The position numbers and the translations under genes were made by a program. Shown one piece after another: positions 23,818 through 31,567 of a stretch of DNA of 64,000 nucleotides. How positions within the stretch are numbered: the stretch's first letter is position 1; every line of letters starts with the position of its first letter. The DNA is from JBBQXH01 sp963710975. GTDB taxonomy: Bacteria > Actinomycetota > Thermoleophilia > Gaiellales > Gaiellaceae. Location of the stretch: positions 1 to 64,000 of the forward strand of contig CAVQCG010000004.1 of NCBI GenBank assembly GCA_963710975.1, in the 5' to 3' direction. The notes under the pieces are model-generated. The model was not told the DNA's origin and ran no database searches. It saw nothing but the letters and a program-made list of their open reading frames with translations.

Positions 23818-25239
23818 ATGGCTGATCGATTCGACGTGGTGATCATCGGCGGCGGCCCGGGCGGAGAGGTCGCGGTCAACACGCTGCTCAAGGCCGGCAA
23901 GCGCGTTGCGCTCATCGAGAACAACGTACTTGGCGGCGAGTGCTCGAACTGGGGCTGCATCCCCTCGAAGACCCTCCTGCGCCCGACCGAGCTCGAGGGC
24001 GAGAGCGAGAAGACGGCCGGGATCCGCACCCCTCCGCTCGACTTCCCGCCGCTCGCTGCCTATCGCGACTACATGGTCTCGAGTCACGACGATGCCAATC
24101 GGATCGTCCGCTACGAGCAGCGGGGCGTTCACGTGGTCAAGGACACGGCTCGCATCGTCGGGCCGGGGAAGGTCGAGGCGGGCGGCGAGGTGCTCGAGGC
24201 CGATGCGATCATCGTCGCAACCGGCGCCGAGGCTGTCGTCCCGCCGATCCCGGGGCTGGCCGAGGCCGGTTTCTGGACGAACCGTGAGGTGACCGACCTC
24301 ACCGAGATCCCGGAGAGCATCGTGATCATCGGCGGAGGCGTCGTCGGAATCGAGCTCGGTCAGTTCCTGGCGCGTTTCGGCTGCCGGGTGACGGTCGTGC
24401 AGGGCGCGGAGCGGCTGGCCGACCGCGAGCCTGCCGAGATCGGCGACGCGCTCGCGGAGATCCTCGAGGCTGACGGCATCGACCTGCGGCTCGGCGTTCA
24501 CGCAAAGGGCATTCGAGTGGAGGGGGGTGAGCGGATCGTCGAGCTCGACAACGGCACCGAGGCGCGCGGCGCGGAGCTTCTCGTCGCGACCGGCCGACGT
24601 CCACGGACGCAGGACATCGGCCTCGACACGGTCGGGATCGAGCCAACGCGCCGCGGAATCGAGATCGACGAGCATTGCCGGGCCGGCGACGGTGTCTGGG
24701 CAATCGGTGACGTGACCGGCCTCGCACCCTTCACGCACGTTGCGAAGTATCAGGCCCGGATCGCATGCGCCGACATCATGGGGCAGCCTGCGAAGGCCGA
24801 CTACCGCGCCGTCCCGCGCGTCATCTTCACACAGCCGGAGATCGCAGCCGTCGGGCTCACCGAGGCGCAGGCGCGAGAGCAGGGAATCGACGTCGTCACG
24901 GCGACGATCGACATTCCGAGCACGGTCGCCCGCGCGTACACCTACGAGGAGAATCCGACGGGGACGTTCGGGGTCGTCGTCGACCGCGAACGGCAGGTTC
25001 TCGTCGGCGCCTGGGCCGTCGCCCCGCTCGCGGGGGAGTGGATCCACAGCGCTGTCCTCGCGATTCGCGCCGAGATCCCGGTCGCGGTGTTGAAGGACAC
25101 GATCGCCCAGTTCCCGACGTTCTCCGAGGCGTTCGGCACGGCGCTCCGGGCGCTCCCGGACGGCGGCCTGACCCAGGAGACGAGCGACCACTGTGCCCAC
25201 CCGATGATGGCGCAGCCCCTGGCGGGGGTGTCGTCATGA
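23818..25239 (+). CDS. Class I pyridine nucleotide-disulfide oxidoreductase (Lpd/MerA-like)
   Basis: A 473-residue flavoprotein. DVVIIGGGPGGEVAVNTLLK binds FAD, GGECSNWGCIPSK carries the redox disulfide C42-C47, VIIGGGVVGIELGQFLARFG binds NAD(P)H, and VWAIGDVTG is the second FAD motif. The C-terminal catalytic His-Glu pair of lipoamide dehydrogenase (HPTxxE) is replaced by QFPTFSE, so the acid-base His is missing. It is thus unlikely to be the E3 subunit of a 2-oxoacid complex; a quinone, mercuric-like or transhydrogenase role is possible. AAGGAGAGG precedes the ATG. The next gene overlaps by ATGA. Confidence 0.88.
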   Translation: MADRFDVVIIGGGPGGEVAVNTLLKAGKRVALIENNVLGGECSNWGCIPSKTLLRPTELEGESEKTAGIRTPPLDFPPLAAYRDYMVSSHDDANRIVRYEQRGVHVVKDTARIVGPGKVEAGGEVLEADAIIVATGAEAVVPPIPGLAEAGFWTNREVTDLTEIPESIVIIGGGVVGIELGQFLARFGCRVTVVQGAERLADREPAEIGDALAEILEADGIDLRLGVHAKGIRVEGGERIVELDNGTEARGAELLVATGRRPRTQDIGLDTVGIEPTRRGIEIDEHCRAGDGVWAIGDVTGLAPFTHVAKYQARIACADIMGQPAKADYRAVPRVIFTQPEIAAVGLTEAQAREQGIDVVTATIDIPSTVARAYTYEENPTGTFGVVVDRERQVLVGAWAVAPLAGEWIHSAVLAIRAEIPVAVLKDTIAQFPTFSEAFGTALRALPDGGLTQETSDHCAHPMMAQPLAGVSS

Positions 25240-25511
25240 CCGAGACCATCAGCATCCTCGACGGTTCGACCTTCGTCGTCAGCGACCGGCGTGGCGATAT
25301 CGATGCCGGCCCCGACCAGCCTCACGGTCTCTTCTACAAGGACACTCGCTTCATCTCCCGCTGGATCCTGACCGTGGACGGGTTCAAGCCCGACGTCCTC
25401 TCGACAGACGACGTGCCGTACTTCGAGGCCCAGTTCTTCCTCGTCCCGCCGACCGGCACGATCTACAAGAACCCCTACCTGTCGGTCCTTGCGCAAGCGT
25501 CTGGTGGGTAG
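25236..25511 (+). pseudogene. Truncated glycogen debranching-type enzyme, N-terminal domain only
   Basis: 91 residues starting at ATG 25236 inside the flavoprotein stop. SILDGSTFVVSDRRGDID, GLFYKDTRFISRWILTVDG and YKNPYLSV are the start of the N-terminal domain of bacterial amylo-alpha-1,6-glucosidase-like proteins, which are normally about 700 residues long. The frame stops just where the domain would continue; the +1 frame carries RKRLVG, the expected next residues, for a few codons and then diverges. The gene therefore has a frameshift and a large deletion. The catalytic (alpha/alpha)6 barrel is absent. Confidence 0.75.
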
Positions 25512-25615
25512 CCGCGTACGGCACGCAACGGCGCTTTCATGCGCCGGCCACGTCGGGTCACTCGGCGAACCGACCGGGTTGACCGGCGTCCGCCGGCCCT
25601 GATCCAATAGCGGCC

Positions 25616-26086
25616 GTGACGCTCGCGGTCTCGACCTACCAGTGGTACCTGATGGTGCACATTCTCATGGCTGTGGTCTGGGTCGGTGGTGGCGTCGCCC
25701 TGCAACTCCAGGCGTTCCGGATCCTCCGGGAGAGCGACTCGACGCGGGTCGCCGGCTTCGCCAAGGACGGCGAGTGGATCGGCACTCGGGTATTCATGCC
25801 TGCGTCCCTCCTGCTTCTGATCTTCGGTTTCCTCATGATTCACGAGGGCCACTGGGGGTACCCGTTTTGGATCATCTTCCCGCTTGCGGTGTTCGCGTAC
25901 TCTGCCCTGGCCGGAGCGCTCTTCTTCGGGCCCGAAGCGGGCCGGATCGGGAAGCTCGTCGACGCGGAAGGCGCCGACAGCTCCGAGGTTCAGCGCCGGA
26001 TCAAGCGGCTTCTCGTCTACTCGCGGATCGAAACGGTGCTGCTCATCCTCGTGGTCATCGACATGACCATCAAGCCGTTCGCGTAG
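25616..26086 (+). CDS. DUF2269-like integral membrane protein
   Basis: 156 residues with four predicted helices. YQWYLMVHILMAVVWVGGGV, a glycine-containing second helix in MPASLLLLIFGFLMIHEGHW, and the final RIETVLLILVVIDMTIKPFA match DUF2269, a small membrane family of unknown function related in layout to CopD-like domains. Starts at GTG 25616 without a ribosome binding site. The region after it is filled with palindromic repeats and no gene. Confidence 0.75.
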   Translation: MTLAVSTYQWYLMVHILMAVVWVGGGVALQLQAFRILRESDSTRVAGFAKDGEWIGTRVFMPASLLLLIFGFLMIHEGHWGYPFWIIFPLAVFAYSALAGALFFGPEAGRIGKLVDAEGADSSEVQRRIKRLLVYSRIETVLLILVVIDMTIKPFA

Positions 26087-26197
26087 CAGCGCCAGAGGCG
26101 CGCGCAGCGTCCGCGCCCGAAGGGCGCCAGGACGCGAAGGGCCATCGAGGCCGCTGGCCTCGACACGACGGGACGCCGCTCTTCTCTCCGCGGTGAC

Positions 26198-26260
26198 CGG
26201 GCCTTCGGCCCTCCCGGCACGCCTGGCGCCTCAGGGCGCCGTTGCGTGCCGCCGCTTGCT
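26198..26260. repeat. Intergenic palindromic repeat, copy 1
   Basis: A 63-bp unit starting cgggccttcggccctcccgg and ending gcgtgccgccgcttgct, repeated at 26335 with a few mismatches. Each unit contains two small hairpins (GGGCC-ttc-GGCCC and GGCGCC..GGCGCC). The 5' flank (26092-26197) has further GGCC-type palindromes. Confidence 0.7.
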
Positions 26261-26334
26261 TGTATCGCGGTCTCCGACCGCGATGGCCCTTCGTGACCTG
26301 GGAGGCCTCCGGCCTCCGGTCACTGCGCGCTAAT

Positions 26335-26396
26335 CGGGCCTTCGGCCCTCCCGGCACGGCTGGCGCCTACGGCGCCGTTGCGTGCCGCCGCTTGCT
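26335..26396. repeat. Intergenic palindromic repeat, copy 2
   Basis: Second copy of the 62-63-bp unit, same orientation. It overlaps the last ten codons of the minus-strand DUF3052 gene, so the C-terminal residues KRRHATAP of that protein are encoded by the repeat. Confidence 0.7.
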
Positions 26397-26789
26397 CTTT
26401 CGCCAGACGAGGCGAAGCGCTGACCAGGTCGCGTCGATCGCACACACCTTGTTGTCGACGAGCCCGAGCGGAAGGGCGAGCTCGCGCACCACGTCCTCGG
26501 TCATGTCGGTCGGAACCTTCGCCGACTTCTTCGGCCAGGCGATCCAGCAGCCGCCATCTGGGAACACCGCCCGGCCGAGCGAGTCGATCCGACGCTCGAG
26601 CTCCGCGCGGCGCGTCACGAAGAGGACGACGACATCAGCCGCACGCAGCCGCGTTGCCGTCATCACACCGTCCGGAAGCGGGGCGATGAGCTCGGCTGCG
26701 TGGCCCGGATCGCCGAGGATCACGACGTGGTCGCCCTCACGGATTCCGAGCTTGCGGGGGAGCGGAGTGCCTGAGTATCCGCTCTGCAC
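26367..26789 (-). CDS. DUF3052-family protein
   Basis: 140 residues. GYSGTPLPRKLGIREGDHVV at the N-terminus, VVVLFVTRRAELERRIDSLG, PDGGCWIAWPKKSAKVPTDM and LVDNKVCAIDATWSALRLVW are the whole DUF3052 signature. The family is widespread in actinobacteria and has no defined activity. GTG 26789 lies six bases after a TAGATT hexamer whose TAG is also the stop codon of the upstream flavoprotein gene. The C-terminal end runs into an intergenic repeat. Confidence 0.85.
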   Translation of the reverse strand: MQSGYSGTPLPRKLGIREGDHVVILGDPGHAAELIAPLPDGVMTATRLRAADVVVLFVTRRAELERRIDSLGRAVFPDGGCWIAWPKKSAKVPTDMTEDVVRELALPLGLVDNKVCAIDATWSALRLVWRKSKRRHATAP

Positions 26790-26795
26790 GATGGG

Positions 26796-26801
26796 AATCT
26801 A
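26796..26801 (-). promoter_or_regulatory. -10 hexamer TAGATT overlapping the upstream stop codon
   Basis: TAGATT, then cccatc, then GTG 26789 on the minus strand. The TAG is the terminator codon of the SQR-like gene. Confidence 0.5.
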
Positions 26802-28062
26802 GTCCGCCAGCACTCCCTTCATCCCCTTGAGGCCGACGTCCATGAGCTGCCAGGCCGTGCCTGCATGGAACGGCTCGCCCGCATGGAAGCGCATCGGGAT
26901 GACCGCGCCGAGCATCTTCTTGCCGAGGCGCCAGACCGGCGAGACGCCGACCTTGTACTGGCCGTCTGAGTCAGGTCGGACCTCGACCGGGCGTGCCGGA
27001 TCGCCCGTGAGCCGCAACGGCACCTGTGCGAACGTCGCCTGTGTCGAACATTTCCATGATGCACATGCTGACCGGGTCGAAGTCCGTGCGCGGTTCGCGT
27101 CCTTCGACTTCTCCGGCGATGTACTCTGCCGTCGCGTCGGCCTGCAGGAACGCGAGGAATGCCTGCTTGACGGGGAAATCGCCAGCGTCACCGGGCGCGT
27201 AGACGTTCGAGAGGCCCTGCACCCGCCGTGATTCGAGCTGCGTGGGCAGGAAGCCGCGATCATCCTGGGGTAACCCGTCGTACGTCACGCCGGCGATGTA
27301 CGGCGGGAAGGAGATCAGCACGTCGTAGTCGTGGGCAACGCCGCCTTCGTAGTGCGCCTCGCCCTCCTCCACGCGTTGAAGCACCTGCTCGGTGTGGCCC
27401 TCGATCCCGCGCTCGGCGAACTCCTTGACGACGACCTCGTGGAGACGCGGCCCGAAGGCCTGGATATAGCTCTTCTCAAAGGATGTAAAGGTGAGCGAGA
27501 CATGGTCGCGGACACCCTGGCGACGCAGCCACGTCTCGAGCATGAAGACCATCTCGTAGAGCGGCCCGGCGCACTTGTTGTTCGGCGGGACCGTGAAGAG
27601 CACGTCGAGATCCTCGCCCCTCGCGGCACGCTCCTTCAACGAGGTCAGGGCGGCACGTAGGCGCAGCATCTCGTCGTTCGTCCAGATGGACTCAGTGTGT
27701 TCGGCGAGCCCCGGAATCTCCTCCGGGCGCATGTTGGAGCCGGTCGCGAGGACGAGTTGGTCGTACGGCAGCGATGTTCCGTCGTCGAATGACACGTGCT
27801 TTCGATCCGGATCGACCTCGCGCACGCCCGCCTCGAGGAACGAGATGTGTCGCTTCTTGAGCGGATGCTCGAGTGGGACGAGCAGGGACTCGGGCTCGGC
27901 GCCGAACGGGATGTAGATCGAGTTCGGCTTGAACACCCATGTGTCACGGTCGGACACGAGCGTGATGTCGACGGCATCGTGGAGACGCATCCGGATGAGG
28001 AATGCCGCCTCGAGGCCGGCAAACCCACCTCCGACGACGACCACTCGGGGCACGGCTGGCAT
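26799..28062 (-). CDS. FAD-dependent oxidoreductase, sulfide:quinone reductase-like, one frameshift
   Basis: About 420 residues. PRVVVVGGGFAGLEAAFLIR binds FAD, VFKPNSIYIPFGAEPESLLV and LVLATGSNMRPEEIPGLAEH follow, and NVYAPGDAGDFPVKQAFLAF closes the second FAD contact; the pattern is that of SQR-like quinone reductases. Near 27040 the frame breaks after MEMFDT. The alternate frame continues with ATFAQVPLRLTGDP through LMDVGLKGMKGVLAD to TAG at 26799, clearly the natural end. One inserted base explains it. GGGAGGACG precedes ATG 28062. Membrane association and the electron donor are inferred only. Confidence 0.8.
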
Positions 28063-28214
28063 GAGCGTCCTCCCTTCGGTGTTGACGTTCGAGGGCACTG
28101 TGCCTGCGTACGCGTTGCTCGGCTTCGGTGGGAACTACCGAACCAGGCCAGGGTTTCTACGGAACCGTGTCTGACATTGCAGCCCGCCCACACAGGGGCT
28201 TCCGGGTGGGCCCC

Positions 28215-28220
28215 TAGACT
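28215..28220 (+). promoter_or_regulatory. -10 hexamer TAGACT for DNA methylase gene (leaderless)
   Basis: TAGACT, then gcccgc, then GTG 28227. It is directly preceded by an inverted repeat (gcccaca...gggtgggc). Confidence 0.6.
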
Positions 28221-28226
28221 GCCCGC

Positions 28227-29353
28227 GTGCCGTCACGAACCCAGGAGGCCCTCTACGCGTCTATCGACTCGGAGCTCTCCTGGTCGGAGGCGGCGCTGCC
28301 GCAGGCCGAGCGGACGAAGCACGTTCACGCGCTCCACCCGTACCTCGGCAAGTTCGTTCCGCAGCTGGTCGAGGTGTTCATCGCGCGCTACTTTGCGGCG
28401 GGAGCGTGCGTCTACGACCCGTTCGCGGGCTCCGGGACGACGCTCGTGGAGGCGAACGTCAATCGGCTGGCTTCGATCGGCTGTGACATCTCGGCGTTCA
28501 ACTGCCTCCTTGCGCGCGTGAAGACTGCGGAGCACCGGCTCGCGCCTCTCGAGCTCGCCCTCCGTGGAGCGCTCGAGCGGGCGCGGCGAGCTGGCCCTGC
28601 TGATCCGACCGGCGCAAGCGAGTGGACACGCCGCTGGTACGCACCGCTCGCCCTTGGCGAGCTGCTCGCGTACCGCGCTGCGACGGATTCGCTCGACGAG
28701 GACTCCCGGGAGGTCGCGCAGGTCATCCTCTCGCGCGCGGCCCGATCGGCGAGGCTGACGACCCACTTCGACCTCGACTTTCCGAAGCAGCCATGTCACG
28801 AGCCGTACTTCTGCCACAAGCACCGGCGCACATGCCGGCCGGTGCAGGAGGCGGCGAAGTTCCTCCGTCGATACACGGACGACACGATCTCGAGGCTGCG
28901 AGCCTTCTCCGAAATTCGCACGGCGTGTTCGGTGAAGGTCATTCACGGCGATGCCCGGTCGATCGCATTGCCGCAGGCGCCCGACGGCGTCATCACCTCG
29001 CCGCCCTACCCGGGCCTGATCGACTACCACGAGCAGCACAGGTACGCGTACGAGCTTCTCGAGCTCGACGACCGTCGAGAGCTCGAGATCGGGGCGGCCG
29101 CGGGAGGCCGGACTCGGGGCGCGCTCGCCGAAGTACGTGGAGTCCATGGCCGATGCCCTGAGCTGCGCGAGGAGTCTGCTCCCGGCTGGCGCTCCGGTCG
29201 TGATCGTCGTCAACGACTCGCAGCCAGCTCTATCCGCAGATCCTCGAGCGCGCGGGCCTGAGCCTCGAAGAGCGCCTGACGCGCCACGTGAACCGACGTA
29301 CGGGTCTGCGCGGGGGTGAGTTCTTCGAGAGCGTGCTCGTGTGCAGGGCGTGA
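28227..29353 (+). CDS. Site-specific DNA methyltransferase (N6/N4 type), two frameshifts
   Basis: About 370 residues. ALHPYLGKFVPQLVEVFIAR precedes motif I DPFAGSGTTLVEA; motif IV is TSPPYPG, typical of amino-methyltransferases acting on adenine N6 or cytosine N4. The order (I before IV) is the beta-like class. After LEIGAAAGG the frame breaks near 29110; the next frame gives RSPKYVESMADALSCARSLL and VVIVVND, breaks again near 29225, and a third frame gives QLYPQILERAGLSLEERLTR ending at TGA 29353. No restriction endonuclease gene is nearby, so this is an orphan methylase. Specificity unknown. Confidence 0.75.
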
Positions 29354-29845
29354 TCGAGACCGAACGGCTCACTCTTCGCCCGATGCGCGCGGAGGATCTG
29401 GATGGCTTTGCGCGCCTGTACGCCGACCCGGAGGTGGCGGAATGGGTCGGCGGGGTCAAGACGCCGGATGAGACCGCCGCGTGGCTTGCGTGGCGCATGG
29501 AGTCCTTCGCGCTCCAGGGGTACGGCCATCTGGCCGTGCTCGATCGGGAGACGCGATCGTTCCTCGGGCGGTGCGGCCTCGCCCACTGGGAGATCGAGGG
29601 GAACGACGAGCTCGAGATCGGGTACGCGCTCGTGCGATCGGCGTGGGGGCGAGGGGTTCGCCACCGAGGCGGCGAGGGCCGTTCGAGACCACGCGGTCGT
29701 CGAGCTCGGGCAGAGGCGACTCATCGCGCTCGTGGCGTACGGGAACGAGCGCTCGGCACGGGTTGCCGGCCGCCTCGGCATGACGCACGAGCGCGACGTC
29801 GAGTTCCACGGTCGGACGCATCGCCTCTACTCGGTCAACAGGTAG
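29341..29845 (+). CDS. GNAT N-acetyltransferase (RimJ-like), one frameshift
   Basis: About 168 residues. IETERLTLRPMRAEDLDGFA at the N-terminus is the RimJ/RimL-type opening. The acetyl-CoA-binding segment is split near 29655, where GGGG replaces GGG: frame 1 ends in GRGV and frame 3 continues as GFATEAARAVRDHAVVEL then RLIALVAYGNERSARVAGRL, a perfect GNAT motif A and B. The homopolymer context suggests a sequencing error. The start (GTG 29341 or 29350) overlaps the methylase 3' end. Substrate could be a ribosomal protein or small molecule. Confidence 0.78.
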
Positions 29846-29848
29846 CGT
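29843..29848 (+). promoter_or_regulatory. -10 hexamer TAGCGT overlapping the GNAT stop codon
   Basis: TAGCGT, then ggcgac, then ATG 29855. The TAG terminates the acetyltransferase gene. Confidence 0.45.
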
Positions 29849-29854
29849 GGCGAC

Positions 29855-30315
29855 ATGACCAATGCCACGCTCCACACCAACCATGGCGCGATCGACGTCG
29901 AGCTCTTCGACGAGGACACGCCGAAGACCGTCGGCAACTTCGTCGACCTCGCGTCGAAGGGGTACTACGACGGGCTCTCGTTCCACCGCGTCATTCCGGA
30001 CTTCATGGTTCAGGGCGGATGTCCAAAAGGCGACGGGACCGGTGGGCCAGGTTACGAGTTCGAGGACGAGCAGAACGGCAGGCCGGTCGTGCGCGGCGCG
30101 CTCGCGATGGCAAACCGGGGGCCGAACACGAACGGCAGCCAGTTCTTCATCGTCACCGCTGAGGAGTGCTCCTGGCTCGACGGAAAGCACACGGTCTTCG
30201 GCCAGGTCATCGGTGGCATGGACGTCGTCGACGAGATTTCGAGCGTCCCCGAGACTCGCGCGACCGCCCGCGCGAGGCGGTGACGGTCGACCGCGTCGAG
30301 CTCGCGACCGCCTAG
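29855..30315 (+). CDS. Cyclophilin-type peptidyl-prolyl isomerase, one frameshift
   Basis: About 153 residues. VELFDEDTPKTVGNFVDLAS, LSFHRVIPDFMVQGGCPKGD with the catalytic Arg in FHR, and NTNGSQFFIVTAEECSWLDG are the bacterial PpiB-type active site. It catalyses cis-trans isomerisation of X-Pro bonds in the cytoplasm. Near 30255 the first frame runs off into ETRATARARR, whereas the next frame gives DSRDRPREAVTVDRVELATA and TAG 30315, the expected last beta strand. A single indel explains this. Confidence 0.85.
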
Positions 30316-30325
30316 CGTGATCCGT

Positions 30326-30331
30326 TAGGCT
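30326..30331 (+). promoter_or_regulatory. -10 hexamer TAGGCT for folD (leaderless)
   Basis: TAGGCT, then ccgcggcc, then GTG 30340, with no ribosome binding site. Confidence 0.6.
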
Positions 30332-30339
30332 CCGCGGCC

Positions 30340-31197
30340 GTGACGGCCACGATCATGGACGGGAAGGCGCTCGCCGCGCGCGTCCGCGCGGAGGTCGGGC
30401 GGGAGGTCGCCGGGCTCGGGATTCCGGTGGGCCTCGCCACGGTGCTCGTGGGAGACAACGCCGCCTCAGCCGTCTACGTCCGCTCGAAGCGGCAGGCGTG
30501 TGCCGAGGCGGGCATCGAGTCGTTCCATCACGAGCTCCCTGCCGACACGAGAGAGGACGTGCTCCTTGCGCTGGTCGACGAGCTCAACGCAGACGAGCGC
30601 GTCACCGGAATTCTCGTCCAGCTCCCCCTCCCGGATCAGATCGACGAGGCACGAGTCATCCAGGCGATCCGGCCGATCAAGGACGTCGACGGCTTCCATC
30701 CGGTCAACGCGGGCTTCCTTCTTCAGGGTACCCCGACGCTGCCGCCGGCGACGCCTGCCGGGATCATGGAGATCCTCGATGCCTACGACGTGGAGCTTCA
30801 GGGTGCACGGGCGGTCATCGTCGGCCGCTCCAACATCGTGGGGAAACCGATCGCGCTTCTCCTGCTCGCGCGCCACGCGACCGTGACAATCTGCCACAGC
30901 CGCACACGCGACCTCTCGGGGGTGTGCCGGGAGGCGGACGTGCTCGTCGCGGCAGTCGGCAAGGCGGCGGCGGTGACTGCCGACATGGTGAAGCCCGGGG
31001 CGACCGTCGTCGACGTCGGCATCAACCGCGTCGACGGCGCGCTCGTGGGCGACGTCGCTGCGGACGCTGCTGAAGTCGCGGGGAAAATGACCCCAGTTCC
31101 GGGTGGTGTCGGTCCCATGACGATCGCGGCGCTTCTCCGCAACACTGTTCGCGCCGCGCGGTATCAGTCGGGCGAGCTTGCCTTTCCCGGTGCCTGA
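30340..31197 (+). CDS. folD: Bifunctional methylenetetrahydrofolate dehydrogenase/cyclohydrolase
   Basis: 285 residues, full family length. LATVLVGDNAASAVYVRSKR carries the catalytic Lys and Tyr (YVRSK), ILVQLPLPDQIDEARVIQAI and KDVDGFHPVNAG are signature 1, and VIVGRSNIVGKPIALLLLAR with PVPGGVGPMTIAALLRNT are the NADP site and signature 2. It converts 5,10-methylene-THF to 10-formyl-THF for one-carbon metabolism. Start GTG 30340 is set by the TAGGCT hexamer 8 bases upstream. Confidence 0.95.
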   Translation: MTATIMDGKALAARVRAEVGREVAGLGIPVGLATVLVGDNAASAVYVRSKRQACAEAGIESFHHELPADTREDVLLALVDELNADERVTGILVQLPLPDQIDEARVIQAIRPIKDVDGFHPVNAGFLLQGTPTLPPATPAGIMEILDAYDVELQGARAVIVGRSNIVGKPIALLLLARHATVTICHSRTRDLSGVCREADVLVAAVGKAAAVTADMVKPGATVVDVGINRVDGALVGDVAADAAEVAGKMTPVPGGVGPMTIAALLRNTVRAARYQSGELAFPGA

Positions 31198-31239
31198 GCG
31201 ATAGATTCCCCTCCGCCGCTGCCTGCGGCGTGTCTTGGC

Positions 31240-31266
31240 GGGCGGCTCGGTGCAGAGCCGTCGCCC
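31240..31266 (+). promoter_or_regulatory. 5'-leader hairpin of the cold-shock gene
   Basis: gggcggctc, loop ggtgca, gagccgtcgccc: a strong stem in the leader directly before the AAGGAGGAG ribosome binding site. Cold-shock mRNAs often have structured leaders; regulation by temperature is inference. TAGATT at 31202-31207 could be the promoter. Confidence 0.45.
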
Positions 31267-31284
31267 GGGTTTGAAGGAGGAGTA

Positions 31285-31503
31285 GTGGCAGAGGGCACGG
31301 TGAAGTGGTTCTCAAACGAGAAGGGCTACGGGTTCATCGAGCGGGACGAAGGAGACGATGTCTTCGTCCATTTCTCGGCGATCACGATGGACGGCTACAA
31401 GTCCCTTCGCGAGGGCCAGCGCGTCGAGTTCGAGGTCGTCCAGGGTGACAAGGGCCTGCAGGCGGCGAACGTCTCGGCGGCCAACGTCGAGGCGACGGGC
31501 TGA
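31285..31503 (+). CDS. Cold-shock protein, CspA family
   Basis: 72 residues, a single cold-shock domain. GTVKWFSNEKGYGFIERDEG holds RNP1 (KGYGFI) and DVFVHFSAI holds RNP2 (VFVHF), the aromatic surfaces that bind single-stranded RNA. It acts as an RNA chaperone in the cytoplasm. Unlike its neighbours it has a long leader and a strong AAGGAGGAG ribosome binding site before GTG 31285, and it is followed by a clear intrinsic terminator, so it is a one-gene unit. Confidence 0.95.
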   Translation: MAEGTVKWFSNEKGYGFIERDEGDDVFVHFSAITMDGYKSLREGQRVEFEVVQGDKGLQAANVSAANVEATG

Positions 31504-31528
31504 TCGGCCGCGCATTCTTCGTATCCGG

Positions 31529-31556
31529 ACGGGCCCTTCGGGGCCCGTTCCGTTTT
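31529..31556 (+). terminator. Rho-independent terminator of the cold-shock gene
   Basis: acgggccc, loop ttcg, gggcccgt, then tccgtttt: an 8-bp perfect GC stem with a UUCG tetraloop and a U-rich tail. It may also serve the convergent kinase gene that ends at 31568. Confidence 0.85.
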
Positions 31557-31567
31557 CCCGCGAACCT

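Noticed and set aside
26092..26396. CRISPR array
   Set aside because: Only two direct repeat copies with internal palindromes and no regular spacers; fits an extragenic palindromic element.
28227..29353. Restriction-modification system
   Set aside because: No endonuclease or specificity subunit is found near the methylase, so only an orphan methylase is supported.
29100..29660. Programmed ribosomal frameshifting in the methylase and GNAT genes
   Set aside because: No slippery heptamer with downstream structure was seen, and the breaks occur in many unrelated genes, which fits sequence error better.
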